DNA of 64,000 nt, taken from NCBI GenBank assembly GCA_944989445.1, contig CALYLW010000340.1, positions 178,478 to 242,477 on the forward strand, read 5' to 3'. Shown here piece after piece: positions 10,579-20,834 of the stretch. Within the stretch, counting starts at the first letter, position 1; each line of letters opens with the position of its first letter. A program made the position numbers and the translations under genes. Below the pieces are notes generated by a model. It searched no databases. It had not been told where the DNA came from and saw only the letters and a list, made by a program, of their open reading frames with translations. This DNA is from Ampullaceana balthica (Eukaryota; Mollusca; Gastropoda; Lymnaeidae).

Positions 10579-10949
10579 ATATTAATGAACTTCTAACGTC
10601 TGTTACTTCGGGGCCGGGACCCAAAATATTTTTTTCGTAAACATTTAAAGCTTTCTTACCTTTGGATTTTAAATAGTTTAAATAAATATTGACTCGTATC
10701 TCTATCATGACCTAGATTTAAATCTTCATACCTTATGAGATATGCACATACTGCATCCACTTTGCACGAGGGTCCTTAATGTCATTTTAGTACACATTTT
10801 ATTTTACACGACCTTGACAAATATTGAAAAACAAGTATATCCATCATGATCCAGACTGAAATCAATTGGTGTTTTAAATTGGTGTGAAACGGGTTTTCAA
10901 CGCTTACTAAAATCCTAACTTCCGCAGCAAAGCGCGGGTATTTTGCTAG
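10579..10949 (+). mobile_element. H1 Helitron 3' subterminal region and CTAG terminus
   Basis: Contains GGGGCCGGGACCC and a 'TATCCATCATGATCCAG' segment typical of H1, then a small CCGC...GCGG hairpin followed by GGGTATTTTG and the terminal CTAG at 10946-10949, with T next. Hairpin, CTRR and a following T are the standard Helitron 3' signature. The 3' end at 27147 aligns with it, with the upstream segment also shared. I take it as the end of the plus-strand autonomous element. Confidence 0.8.
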
Positions 10950-11651
10950 TATTTTATAAAGCCCAAATAAGGAAAAAATGCGCTTTTGGGCCCCGGGCCC
11001 CCAACAGTGTGAATTTTAAAATTCTTATTCACCAATTATCGTCGAGAGAGTGTACTCAGCAAGTTCCCAAAGTTTCATGCTAATACCTACACGGGAAGTT
11101 GGAGAATTAGTGATGAGTCAGTTTTTTATATAAGAAAAAACTACATTTGGGCCCCCGGACCCCATTAAGTGTTATTTTAAATATTTCTTTCGCTTTTTAC
11201 CATCGCGGAAGTGTGCTTAACAACTACCTAGGGTTTCATGCTTCTACCTACACGGGAAATAGGAGAATTAGTGATTTTTAGTTTTTATATTGCTCATATT
11301 AGGAAAAAACTTCATTTGGGCCCCCAGCCTCCAGGAAGTGATAATTTAAATATTTTTTCTCCCGTTACCATCGCGGGATTGTACTCAACAACTTCCCAAA
11401 GTTTCATGCTTCTGCCTACTCGGGAAACAGGAGAATTGGTGATTTTCAAATTTTATATAGGCCATTTTAGGAAAAAAACGTTTTTGGGCCCCCGGCCCCC
11501 ATGAGTGTTAATTTTAAATTTCTTTTACGCTAATTTTCGTCGCGAGAGGCTACTCAACAACTTCCCAAAGTTTCATGCTTTTACCTACACGGGAAGTTGG
11601 AGAATTAGTGAGGAATCAGTGAGTCAGGGCTTTGCCTTTTATTAGTATAGA
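10950..11651 (-). mobile_element. H1 Helitron 5' end on the minus strand
   Basis: Read on the minus strand it begins at 11651 with TCTATACTAATAAAAGGC, preceded by A, the expected Helitron start and target base. About four 155-bp minisatellite units follow. It runs directly into the CTAG of the plus-strand element at 10949. Equivalent minus-oriented units continue at 396-1. The simplest reading is a non-autonomous minus-strand H1 split by the large plus-strand Helitron. Confidence 0.75.
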
Positions 11652-11652
11652 T

Positions 11653-13112
11653 GAGGGGTGTCAAAAGTCCGGCCCGCGAAGCAATTTCAACTGGCCCGCG
11701 GCATTATTTGAAGTAATTGATTGACTTACGTATTATTTCTTTAAAAACATCATAATTATAAGAATAGTCGAAATTTTGTACTATTTTGAGTACGTCAAAT
11801 GATGGTGAAAATCGATAACATTTTGTTGATTACCAATTATTAGACTTTTAGTCTTAAAAACCAAACAAAGGGAACAAATTTAGTTGCTTCTGTTTGTTCT
11901 GCTGTCAATGACGTTAAATTACCAAGTAAACAATCTCTGTTTTTATTACTGATGATGCCCCTGCCAGGACTGATGAACACAGTTGACTAGCAAAACGTGT
12001 ATATATCAAAGTCAGCGAAGAGACTGGCAAAGATTTTAAACTTCACTGTATCATTCACCAACAAGTTCTTTGTGCCAAACACCTTTGATGTGATCGTGTC
12101 CAGTGATAAAGGCTATGAAATCTATTCGCTCTAAATCCCCTTTTCACCGCCAGTTTCAGCAGTATCTTCATGACATCCAGGGAGAATTCGAAGATGTGTA
12201 TCACAATGGTGTGGCTCAGTCGGGGGACAGCATGTCAGCGCTTCAACGCACTTAAAAAATAAATTGGGCAATACGTTGAACAACCAATTCCAGAACTATC
12301 TGCTACTGCTTGGATGGAAGATTTTGACAAGACATCTACACAAATCGTCAAGGGCACAATGCAGTGCTAAGCCAATTATATTCATATATTAAGGCTTTTG
12401 GGAACAAGCTGCAACTCTTTGAAAGGCAACTGTTTCAAATGCAGCCTAATACCACACATTTCCCCTCACTACATGAAATCAAGACACATTTTCCAGAAAG
12501 AAGCTCCAATTATCAAATGCAGAGGTCAGAGGTCAGAAAGTATGTTGCAGATATCGCATCCACGGCTGACGAATTTCAAAAACGCTTTCAGGACTTTGAA
12601 ACTATTGAAAAGGAAAACATGTTTTTTTTGTTCATCTTCATCTTTCTCTGTTGATCCTGATAATGCTCCAGGTAATCTGCAGATGGAGCTCATTGAGCTG
12701 CAAACTGATGCTAAATGTCGTTGCAGACCACAGCCTTCTCCCATTGCTTTTACAGACAGCTGGATAAAGAGAGATGCAAAGAGATTCGAACATTTACTAA
12801 AAATTGATCATATTGTTTAGCTCGACATACTTGTGTGAGCAGACATTTTCAGATATGAATTTTAACAAGAACCGTGTGAGGACGAGAATAAGTGACTCTC
12901 ACATACGTAATAGTATACGTATCCAAAAAAGTGGCATTGAGCCTGACCTCACCTATTTACTGCATTCAAGATCTCAGTTTCCCCCTTCACATTAAAAGTT
13001 GGCAATACAAACTTATCAACCTGTCATTTTTATAAAATTATTTTAATACGGCCCTCGAATATCTTTACGTCAAGGAATGTGGCCCGACATGCAAAAAGTT
13101 TAGACACCCCTG
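11653..13112 (+). pseudogene. Decayed hAT transposon, GTF2IRD2/EPM2AIP1-like
   Basis: Ends are GAGGGGTGTCAAAAGTC on the left and, inverted, CAGGGGTGTCTAAAC on the right, both followed by GGCCCG, a common hAT end type. Interrupted translations match the hAT class of GTF2IRD2-like proteins: a LHCIIHQQVLCAKHL segment (about 12030-12080), an IKAFGNKLQLFERQL segment (12364-12654), a BTDNLQMELIELQ-like stretch near 12680, and STYLCEQTFSDMNFNKN (about 12825), part of the C-terminal dimerisation domain. Many stops and frameshifts are present. A clear 8-bp target duplication is not visible. A second, independent copy lies at 21026-22405. Confidence 0.8.
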
Positions 13113-13571
13113 ATATAAGCCAACTGGGCTTAGACATACCGACACCCCACCTCACTAGTCCGTCCACCACAGTTGGGATTTGGGGGAAGAAGATTTTTCT
13201 CACAAAAAAAAATCAAAATCAAAATATTGGTTTTCTTTGTTGCTGTTTTTTTAGAGGAAAATTATGAATTAAATATCTTAGAGTTAATATATTTGTTTTA
13301 TTTATATTTATTAAAGTCATTTATATACAGGTAGTCTCAGGTTACGATGGTCCCGTCCCGACTTACGCTGTATTCCAAGAAACTTAATTTATCAGAAGTC
13401 AGAACCGCTTCTACGCAACGGCAGCGACGAATTTTTTAAAGTTGAAAAACGTCTGGTCTGACCATAATATATAATATTATTGAATATTTAATCTGTTATA
13501 TTCAAGTATTTTGTCTACAATTGATAATCCCACATTCTTGCAGCAGTGAAGATAAGCAAGTGAAAACTTTA
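13113..13571. other. Spacer with a possible short TIR element
   Basis: AT-rich. At 13330 a CAGGTAGTCTCAGGTTACG motif with nearby CCGTCCCGACTTACG resembles ends of short non-autonomous DNA transposons, but no matching right end was found. Otherwise nothing recognisable. Confidence 0.3.
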
Positions 13572-14240
13572 TTTAATTGTATTACTGCAATTCTCTTCTG
13601 TCAGGTGTGCCAAAACAATGCATTGAAAGAATACAGAAAGTTCAAAATTCAGCTGCCAGACTGGTGCTCAAGGCAAAAAAACATGACCATGTTACTCCAC
13701 TTCTTCGCTCACTTCATTGGCTACCTATACAAGCCCGTATTGATTACAAACTGGCCGTTCTCTGTCACAATTTCTTTTCGGACTCATGCCCATCGTATCT
13801 TACTGAACTTTTGTCGGTCTACTCACCCACTCGCAAGCTAAGATCTTCTGCAGACACACGCGTTCTCTCTGTTCCTACGACACGCACCAAAACGTTTGGT
13901 GAAAGGTCATTCTCTTTTTGTGCAGCCAAACAATGGAATTCTCTAACATTACACATACGTAGTATTCAAACAACCAAGTCTTTCAAGACTGCACTTAAGA
14001 CACATCTTTTCACAATTTATTTTTAAAATTGATGAAACAACATTTCTTGTAAATGATTAACGTAGCTTATGTATAATGTATTGTAATTTTTTGTGTTTGT
14101 TGTGATATGAAAGTTAATTTAATACTTATAAGTATGTTATTTCTTTCATGTAAAGCGCTGTGAGCCCAGTTCCTTACTGGGATACAGCGCTATATAAATA
14201 ATCAATTTATTATTTATTATTATTATTATTAAAAGAGGGA
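13572..14240 (+). pseudogene. 5'-truncated L2/CR1-like LINE, copy 1
   Basis: The open part (13577-14026) encodes the C-terminal tail typical of L2/CR1-like reverse transcriptases: SAARLVLKAKKHDHVTPLL, SLHWLPIQARIDYKLAVL, FGERSFSFCAAKQWNSL and a final FKTALKTHLFTIYF. The catalytic YxDD region is missing through 5' truncation. The 3' UTR ends in a nested hairpin (AGCGCTGT...ACAGCGCT around CCCAGT...ACTGGG), then ATATAAATAATC and an ATT tail. It is almost identical to the copy at 41.3 kb, so transposition was recent. Confidence 0.85.
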
Positions 14241-14712
14241 AAGATAGTGAGAATTTATTTGAATTATTTTTGAGTCTAAATACCACCTTATACGTTTTCC
14301 GGCTTAAATAATTCTTTAATAATGATTGGCTTTAATCTTGAAAGTTACAGAAGTAAGCCAAATTACACTTAAATTTTGTGCGCGTTCAAAAATTTGATAA
14401 TTTAAAAAAAAATTAATAAATGTTCTTAAAGCTGACAGATAAGACTTAAACTTAAAAAAAAAGTAATTCAATTTATTGATAAACAATTTTTTTTTAATTT
14501 GAAGGCTTATTTGAAATATGTTGGGAACATGTTACTCCCTATAATAGTTGTCATGCGTCAATTAAACGATTAAGGAGCGAAAATGGGCGCAAACATATGA
14601 GCGCCTACCTCGTTGGTAGTCCATCTATTAAAAAATTGCCTTCAATCATCATCTGCGATCTTTTATTGTGTGCTATTTTGCGGGTCACCGTCACGAAATT
14701 ATTTAGTAAGTT
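14241..14712. other. AT-rich spacer
   Basis: No open coding segment, repeat or RNA gene recognised. If the protease gene model holds, this is part of its intron 4. Confidence 0.5.
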
Positions 14713-14720
14713 ACACTAAG

Positions 14721-15288
14721 CAGTGGCGTCCCTAAAGGGGTGCTGAAAGCACCGGGTGACACCATCACAAGGAGTGACACAAAAATGCAAAATTCGATAT
14801 GTTCCCTCGTAGGAGCTCTATGGGTTAGGTGCCTAGGGGGGAAGGGGGTCACGCATTTGTGACGAGGTGGAGGGGATGTTAAGAACTGTGACGGCAGATA
14901 AAAAACGCGCAACTTTAAATAAAATTTCCACTTAAATATATGATTGTTTACAATTTATTTAATTACGTGTTCAATGGCTTCACATGTGTTACGATATTAG
15001 AGTGCAAACTTACACTACATACATATTAAGTGTCAAAAAATAATTTGCAACAAGCTAATTTGCAAATAGAAAATACGCTCTTTTTTTTGGGGGGGTGAGG
15101 GTTAAAAGATTTGTGACGTCATATTGGAGGGAGGTCTACGTTTTTGTGACGAAGTGATGACGGAAAAGGAGGGTGTGTAAAAATCAACTAAAATCACGTG
15201 ACGTCATTTAAGGACGTCCCCTTAAGTCGTGAGGGGGTGAGACCATGAGCTACCGCCCCGAGTGACACCACCCCTAGTGACGCCTCTG
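14721..15288. mobile_element. Short non-autonomous element with CAGTGGCG ends
   Basis: Left end CAGTGGCGTCCCTAAAGG and inverted right end CAGAGGCGTCACTAGGGG, the same type as the hAT at 40450-43629. Its interior (about 14830-15230) is a copy of the GACGTCA-containing MITE family seen at 20835, 40509 and 46954, ending GGACGTCCCC. No 8-bp target duplication is evident. No coding capacity. Confidence 0.6.
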
Positions 15289-15505
15289 CTTGACATTGCA
15301 GCAGAGGAAAGTAATTAATACAAGATTTCGGGAAGACTATCCACGGAAGAACAAGATTAACAGGATCGCAAAAGATAACAGAGAATGCCTTTATAATTCA
15401 AAATGCGAATCTCGGGAAAGACGACTAAATTTACGAGGAACTGTCCTATAATGGCACCTAAACAATACTTTACAGTTTGTTGATATTATTCAAACAATGT
15501 CTGAC

Positions 15506-15618
15506 CTGCCAAGGGTATTTGTCTATAGCTGTTGTATGACCACCGACAATTTTTGTCCCTGAGTTGTAAACTGTCACGCCACACTGACTATTGGACAACG
15601 ATGACACTGTCACTGCTG
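15506..15618 (-). CDS. Serine protease exon 4: activation site and start of the catalytic domain
   Basis: Minus-strand exon of 113 nt between an acceptor (TTTTGTCTGACCAG, at 15619) and a donor (CAG|GTCAGA, at 15505). It enters in phase 1 and leaves in phase 0. It encodes SSLSNSQCGVTVYNSGTK followed by IVGGHTTAIDKYPWQ: the zymogen activation site K|IVGG and the conserved PWQ of trypsin-like (S1) proteases. The Cys before the cleavage site probably forms the usual link to the catalytic domain. Exons with the catalytic His, Asp and Ser are not in the window to the left, so they lie outside it or were lost. Confidence 0.8.
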
Positions 15619-15877
15619 CTGGTCAGACAAAACAGCAAGTTAGAGCATGTCAATATTAATCTATAAAACACCAAGTTAGATCAGAAACGATGCCAATGTT
15701 AGGACATAAAATAGCAAGTTAGAGCAGATAAAAAAGGATGTCAATATTAGGCTAAAGATAAAACAGCAAGTTAAATCAGATAACAAAGGATGCCAATATT
15801 AGGCTGTAGTTTATTATTTGTTATTATTATGGAGAAAGATACACATACGTAGACACATTTGATCACTAAAGGCTTAC
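15619..15877 (-). other. Protease intron 3 with a short degenerate tandem repeat
   Basis: Intron of 259 nt bounded by GTAAGC and ACCAG. It holds about four degenerate copies of a 45-55 bp motif built on 'AACAGCAAGTTAGA' and 'GATGCCAATATTAGG' (15628-15805). Confidence 0.6.
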
Positions 15878-15978
15878 GTCTACTCGTTGTGTGTGCAGTT
15901 GTATGTGAAACTGTTACTACACCGCCCAGGTTGTCGTAAGGGTTGGTATAGCAGCAATTTTCAAGGAAACCACAGCCA
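15878..15978 (-). CDS. Serine protease exon 3: end of Cys-rich clip-like domain
   Basis: Minus-strand exon of 101 nt with acceptor CTACTCCTACAG and donor GTAAGC. It enters in phase 2 and leaves in phase 1, fitting exons 2 and 4 exactly. It encodes SGCGFLENCCYTNPYDNLGG and a Ser/Thr-rich linker (VVTVSHTTAHTTSR). The C-x5-CC pattern completes a six-cysteine module begun in exon 2. The spacing C-x7-C-x7-C-x10-C-x5-CC resembles clip-type pro-domains of secreted serine proteases; the assignment is by pattern only. Confidence 0.75.
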
Positions 15979-16581
15979 CTGTAGGAGTAGTTAGAGCATA
16001 TCAACATATTTCTAAATCTCATTTCATCTTAATGTCATTTTTTTAGTCAACCAAAATCACTGACATTTGATATCTCATCTTATGAGTTTCTAAAGAGCTC
16101 AGCTAAACAAACATACTGTACCAAATTCAAAAGGTTAGAAAATCTGTTTAAATATGATGACAACATTAATTATGGAGTTGTTAAATAAAGTCAAAATTGA
16201 TAATTTCATTCAGAAAAAAAATCATTTAAGTATTGTAATCTGAAAGCAATTTTACGAAACGGATGTTCTGAAATAACCAATAAGGGGATATTAATAAAAC
16301 TATCGTAATTTATATTTATTTCTAATGACGCTAGTAGGCATGCATATATTTTCATATATTTGATGTGATATTTAAGCAGCCTCTAAAACTATTTTCTTGA
16401 CAGCGTGAATGGACAAACTGGCAAACAGTGGAGTAAAATGTTCAAGAGTGATGACTACACACTACCCGGGTGAACAAGAAGCAAAGAGACGAGGAAAAAG
16501 CAGGCGTAGGCACGGGACGTTGAAATTTTAATATTGTATGAAGTACAAACAGCACTTGACGGGCGAAAGGGTTAGACAACT

Positions 16582-17101
16582 TTATTTTAAATGTTTCAAG
16601 AGGGAAAAAATGCTATCTATTTCAATTAAATGTGGGCAAGTCTTGCAATGTGTGCTTTCATAGCAGAAAGTTACTTCTATACTTAAGACTCCTAGCCTTC
16701 GAGAAAGCAAAAAAAAGGTCCTGATGGCTTTCAGGGTCAGCCATGAGGATTGGTCGATTGTTTTTGTGTTTTTTTTAGAATCACCTGGCGGGCCATAAGG
16801 TTTTTGGGATGAAAAGTTATATAAATATAGATCCATTACAATAATTTGAAAAAATTGATATGAGTCATGTCTGGTCATACCTTTAAATTCGATTGACAGT
16901 GGATGTTCAAATTCGCTCAGGATATGAACTTCTTCTGAAAATATCCAACATTTTAACTTTTTTCCTAAGAAATATTTTAAGTCTCAAGAGTTGTGAAAAC
17001 GGGATAACTTCTGTATAAGATTGAGAATGGGACGATGTATACATCAGGAAACTATGGCTGTCTGTAGATTTGTTATACATTGATGTTTTGTTTACTGTCA
17101 A
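16582..17101 (-). pseudogene. Penelope-like retroelement fragment, minus strand
   Basis: Interrupted minus-strand translations give, in order, a QLLRLKIFL...FRRSSYPERI stretch, a RPILMADPESHQDLFFAFSK stretch, and in another frame CYESTHCKTCPHLIEIDSIF. Penelope-like elements have this order between reverse transcriptase and endonuclease: a region ending in '..NRGYP..', an FRR..NLKD-type block, then a Cys-rich CKTC linker. Several stops and frameshifts make it a dead relic. It faces away from the plus-strand fragment starting at about 17105. Confidence 0.6.
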
Positions 17102-17104
17102 TTT

Positions 17105-17640
17105 TATTTAAATGTCCAAAAAGTTTCCAGAACTACTATTCTTTTTTTACATTCCTGAGGGATATGAGTCTTAAAGATTTACTTGTAAGAAGTCACCTTC
17201 CTACTATCAAAGCCCACATTGGAACAAAAGGTTTCAACAGTAAGAGTTGCAATACTTGTTCATAATTCATCGAAATAGACAGGATTTCTTACCTTCTTGA
17301 AAAGTGTAAAATGAAAGATGATCTCACTTGCACAAGTCGCAAAGTGATTTATAAAATTCTTTGCAAGAGGTGTAATAAAATCTGCGTGGGCTAGACAAGT
17401 TGTCACCTGGCAGATCGGATTAGAGTGAAACTGTAGAATATAAATAAGAAGGCCACTGTCCTGTCTCTACACACTTCAACAGTACTATCATAGCGGGATT
17501 TCCGATATTGTAGTTACTGGCATTCTATTTCTATATGCGAGGAATACCCATGATACCTACAAAGCAAAAAAATTCAATAGACGATTAGCTTCTTTGGCTC
17601 AAAATGGATTAAACCAAATTGACAATTTTACGTAATTGTC
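17105..17640 (+). pseudogene. Penelope-like retroelement fragment with GIY-YIG endonuclease remnant
   Basis: Plus-strand translation reads FTFLRDMSLKDLLVRSHLP, a Cys-containing linker (SKSCNTCS), then KVIYKILCKRCNKICVG, a stop, and TSCHLADRIRVKL. The IYxxxC...xxVGxT pattern is the GIY-YIG nuclease signature found at the C-terminus of Penelope-like elements. In-frame stops show it is inactive. It begins at about the same domain position at which the minus-strand fragment nears its end, giving a tail-overlapping inverted pair. Confidence 0.7.
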
Positions 17641-17993
17641 TATTCCTTACATTCCCCATTTTTTGTTTAACTGTAACTCTAAATACTTCCTCCCTATTCT
17701 TATATCCTGTGTTTTTGATAAGTAGTACGTAGTTCTGCCTATCTTTCTTTTTTACTTTTTGGTAACTTTTTAATCACTTAACAAAATTATTATTTTCCCA
17801 TGATGTAGTATGTATTGGATAATATTAATTATTTTTAATACTTGTGTTAAGTTATTTGTACTCATAAACGAAATAGACGAAATTTCTACTTGTGTATTAG
17901 TCTATAAAATATATTTTTATTGTTTTGATCACACTATTCGTTTGTGTATCTTGTATTTTGTTTAAAAAACTTTATCGCAGTCCTATCAATATA

Positions 17994-18501
17994 TCTAATT
18001 CACCAAACCGAGTATGTGCAAACAAGCATGACGAATGACCCTCGAATGGGGTGACCAATCAGTTTATGGTCTCGAGACCAACAATGGTTCTTGCGTTCAC
18101 TTGCGTTCACTTGCGTTGTTCCTTCACAGAATTATATGTGATTCGTAGTGCAGTGGTTATCACGTTCACCTTACACTTGGAAGGTCCTGGGTTCAAGCCC
18201 CAGCGAATTTTTTAATTTTAAAATGTGTGTTTGTATCCGTTCTTTTCCCCGTTTTCTTCGAACATGTCTGACCCTCGCTAGGGTCGGCCAATCACAGTTT
18301 ATGGTTGGCAAGCTAGGGTGGTGGGCAGGTAAATAACTGCTGTGTGAATGTATCGAGACCAATAATGCGTCCTCCCCCACACGACGTTCACTCGCGTTGT
18401 TTTGATTTCTTCGTGCTGTAATTTGTGTCCATTCTTTTTCCTTTCTTAGCATTATCCATGAGCAAGTCTGCGGCGTATGCTACGCCGCTGGGCGTATCTA
18501 G
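17994..18501 (+). mobile_element. Non-autonomous H4 Helitron with tRNA-like segment, copy 1
   Basis: Starts at A|TCTAATTCACC and ends with a perfect 8-bp-stem hairpin (GCGGCGTATGCTACGCCGC) followed by TGGGCGTAT and CTAG|T at 18498-18501. Length 508 bp. It shares the 'GCATGACGAATGACCCTC' segment and the internal tRNA-like block with copies at 30298-30977 and 33799-34859. No transposase; it must use another element's enzyme. It sits in intron 2 of the protease gene. Confidence 0.85.
18139..18210 (+). other. tRNA-Val-like sequence inside H4 Helitron (copy 1)
   Basis: 72 nt that fold like tRNA. Acceptor TGATTCG pairs with CGAATTT (six of seven). TAGTGCAGTGGTTA matches box A, the anticodon loop is CTTACAC (anticodon TAC), the T stem CTGGG/CCCAG is perfect, and GGTTCAAGCC is a perfect box B. 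It resembles animal tRNA-Val. The imperfect anticodon stem and missing GC-rich acceptor make a working tRNA unlikely; it is probably a tRNA-derived polymerase III promoter. Confidence 0.75.
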
Positions 18502-18920
18502 TGGAATAAATATTGCTTAGGCAAAGAGAAAAACGTTTATTTCATTAAAAGATTAGGAAAACACATAAAGCAATCATATTACTAAAAAAAATAACACGTT
18601 AATTTGTATTCACCTTCCCATACAATCAGCTAACGTGCTGGCCGTCAGTAATCCATCAGCTGACCCTAGGCCCACTAATGCCACCAACAGGCCAAACAGA
18701 GAGTCGATTTTGTATGATATATTATCCCGAATGAACGCTGATCGATGGGTAAAAATGATGAACTAATGAACTCCAGATGAGAAAACAATCAATGGCAGCT
18801 GAAGCAGGCTTATGATATTGTGTCACGTAAAAACTTAAATACTATTTGTCTATGGTTATAATTTGCACACATAGAAAAACTTATTTAACAAAAAAAGACC
18901 TCATAAACAAAGTTACCGAC

Positions 18921-19005
18921 CTGTAACTAACGTAGGTCCCAGCTGGACAGCTGCTAGTGTACATGCTTACACAGATTCCACTGGGGTGATTTGTACAAAC
19001 TCGAG
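18921..19005 (-). CDS. Serine protease exon 2: start of Cys-rich clip-like domain
   Basis: Minus-strand exon of 85 nt after acceptor TTTGTCATTGTCAG, ending at donor CAG|GTCGGT. Entry is phase 1 and exit phase 2, matching exon 1 and exon 3. It encodes RVCTNHPSGICVSMYTSSC followed by PAGTYVSY, that is three cysteines of the six-Cys module. The segment follows the signal peptide directly, as expected for a secreted zymogen with an N-terminal regulatory domain. Confidence 0.72.
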
Positions 19006-20027
19006 CTGACAATGACAAAGTGAATCATTTGATACGTCAACAATACACATTTAAAAGTTTTTATATATGAGGACTTGTAATCGTATATTAGATTTCAAAT
19101 CAAGTTCTTTATTGTTCTAGTATCACAAGCTTTGAACATACAAAATATAAACCCGCTAATCTTTTACAGACTAATCAATACACAAGATTATTGCATCCTT
19201 CGCTTATCCACTTGAATTAATATTATCTATCAGAAAAGTAAATATTCCTTATATATTTTATTGTATATGAACGTATGACTTTAGTGGCTTTAAATGTATG
19301 CATAGTCTATAAAGTCTACTGTGTATTGCATGATCTCTCTGATTTGCGTAGAAATTAATTAAAATTAAAAGTTTATAGAAGGTTTAAAAAGAATATGAAG
19401 ATGTACATAACATGTATCTTAAACAAGGTAAACATCTATACAATATAGAATCGATTTCACATAATGAATAACTTATGTTTTTGTTAGAGCTCCTCTATTT
19501 AACTCAAATAAAGGCCTCTTTGTTTTTTTCTACACATTTTTTTGTTTTAAAAAAGATATTAAAAAAAACACAAGAAAATAAAAAAATGTAGTGATTGCAT
19601 TAGATCAATTTATATGATGTGTAGAAAAGTCATCAAAATTCATGAGATAGTCACTAGAACTTATCCAACAAGCAAACCACGGCAAGATTGACCCAGATGA
19701 GACGTGTATTTAGAGGCTGAGAGTACAGAAAAGAGCTGGGAAGAGATAATGATACTAGCTACATAGACATATGCAGAGATACGTTTTGAAATATCCCGAC
19801 ACTTGGGCGAACTTCGTACTTGCCAGGGAGTTTTCATGGGCTCTGGTTTAAAATATGACATGACAAAATAAGTGTAAAAAAGTATTTAAAGAAAAAACTT
19901 TAAAGGATTAATAGCGTTATCGAGTAGTAAAGCGTTATCAGAAGAGTGATCACACTTAAAAGGGCTCCAACAAAGGTCATAGGCTCCTAAGGAACCGAGG
20001 AAAATGCTGATCTATCAAAGTACTTAC
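19006..20027 (-). other. Protease intron 1 (1.0 kb)
   Basis: AT-rich, bounded by donor GTAAGTAC and acceptor TTGTCAG. No repeats, genes or mobile-element ends recognised. Confidence 0.65.
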
Positions 20028-20085
20028 TTTGTGCCTCAGCTGCTAGAGCGAGGCTCAGAATAGCAAGGCTTAACACAAACATCAT
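20028..20085 (-). CDS. Serine protease exon 1: signal peptide
   Basis: Minus-strand coding start with two adjacent ATGs (20085 and 20082). It encodes MMFVLSLAILSLALAAEAQ, a textbook short signal peptide: hydrophobic core and small residues before a likely cleavage after Ala. It ends at the strong donor AAA|GTAAGTAC in phase 1. Joined to exons 2-4 it gives an open 119-codon 5' coding region: signal peptide, six-Cys clip-like module, Ser/Thr linker, K|IVGG activation site. A TATA-like box and Inr lie 50-85 nt upstream. Confidence 0.78.
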
Positions 20086-20131
20086 GACAGAAATAAACTG
20101 TCAGTACAAACAACCAGACCCCCTGAGCAGG

Positions 20132-20172
20132 CACCTTGTCTGACAATCAGACCTGCTTGTTCTTTTTATGAT
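20132..20172 (-). promoter_or_regulatory. TATA-like box and Inr of the protease gene
   Basis: On the minus strand CATAAAAAG (20170-20162) lies about 28 nt ahead of TCAGA (20143-20139), an Inr-like start site. This would give a 5' UTR of about 55 nt before the ATG at 20085. The spacing is right for a focused polymerase II promoter; no transcript evidence is available. Confidence 0.4.
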
Positions 20173-20658
20173 AAGAAAATTATTATTTTTTAATTTCTTT
20201 TTCCAACCACGTAATATATTTTTAAAAAATATAGTTAACCTAAAACTGAAAATGTGTTATCTTTGACGTGCGCGCCCAATTTAAAAAGAGAATGCTACCT
20301 TATCATCGATAAGAAAATTCTTATTTCTTGTTTAATATTATTTTAAAAATGTAAAGTTCATCCAGCGCAGAAAAAAAAACTGTAGCTTTTTTTGTATAAC
20401 GTTAATAAGGGGTCCATAAAATTGTTTGTCATTTAATTGACTTTCTAAGAAGAAATTGTGTTTGTGATTTGGTGGGACAACATAACTTTTATAGGAGTTG
20501 TATTTGATTGGCTCTAGGAATGTGCACATGGTTGGAATAGCTGCTATACAAATATAAAAGGACTACATTAGATGGCGATACAAAAGCACATACTGACTTT
20601 TTACACATGTGATTGTGATTTTTAAAAAGTAAATGTCCTTTTAAATTAAGTTCCTCAA
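20173..20658. other. Upstream region of the protease gene
   Basis: AT-rich 0.49 kb between the putative promoter and the start of the next Helitron. No repeats or ORFs of note. Confidence 0.5.
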
Positions 20659-20834
20659 TCTATGCTAATAAAGGGCAAAACCCTCACTCACTGGCTCATC
20701 ACTAATTCTCTATCTTCCTGTGTAGGTAGAAGCATGAAACTTTGCAGAAGTTGTGAAATACACTCTCACGATGGTAATCAGCAAACATTTTTTAATACAA
20801 ATTACCACTCATTGAAGGCCAGGGGCCCGCCTAA

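Larger units (their letters stand above)
15979..18920 (-). other. Protease intron 2 (2.9 kb)
   Basis: Lies between the exon 2 donor (CAG|GTCGGT) and the exon 3 acceptor. It holds an inverted pair of Penelope-like fragments (16582-17640) and a small H4 Helitron (17994-18501), both listed separately. The remaining stretches, 15979-16580, 17641-17993 and 18502-18920, show no repeats or genes I recognise. Confidence 0.65.

Noticed and set aside
18139..18210. Functional tRNA-Val gene
   Set aside because: Anticodon stem is imperfect, the acceptor has a mismatch, and the copies in other H4 elements have other anticodons.
18621..18680. Possible extra protease exon on the minus strand (GLGSADGLLTASTLADCMG)
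   Set aside because: Acceptor and donor exist, but the only open frame needs phase 1 entry, whereas exon 2 ends in phase 2; exon 2 joins 15978-15878 perfectly without it.
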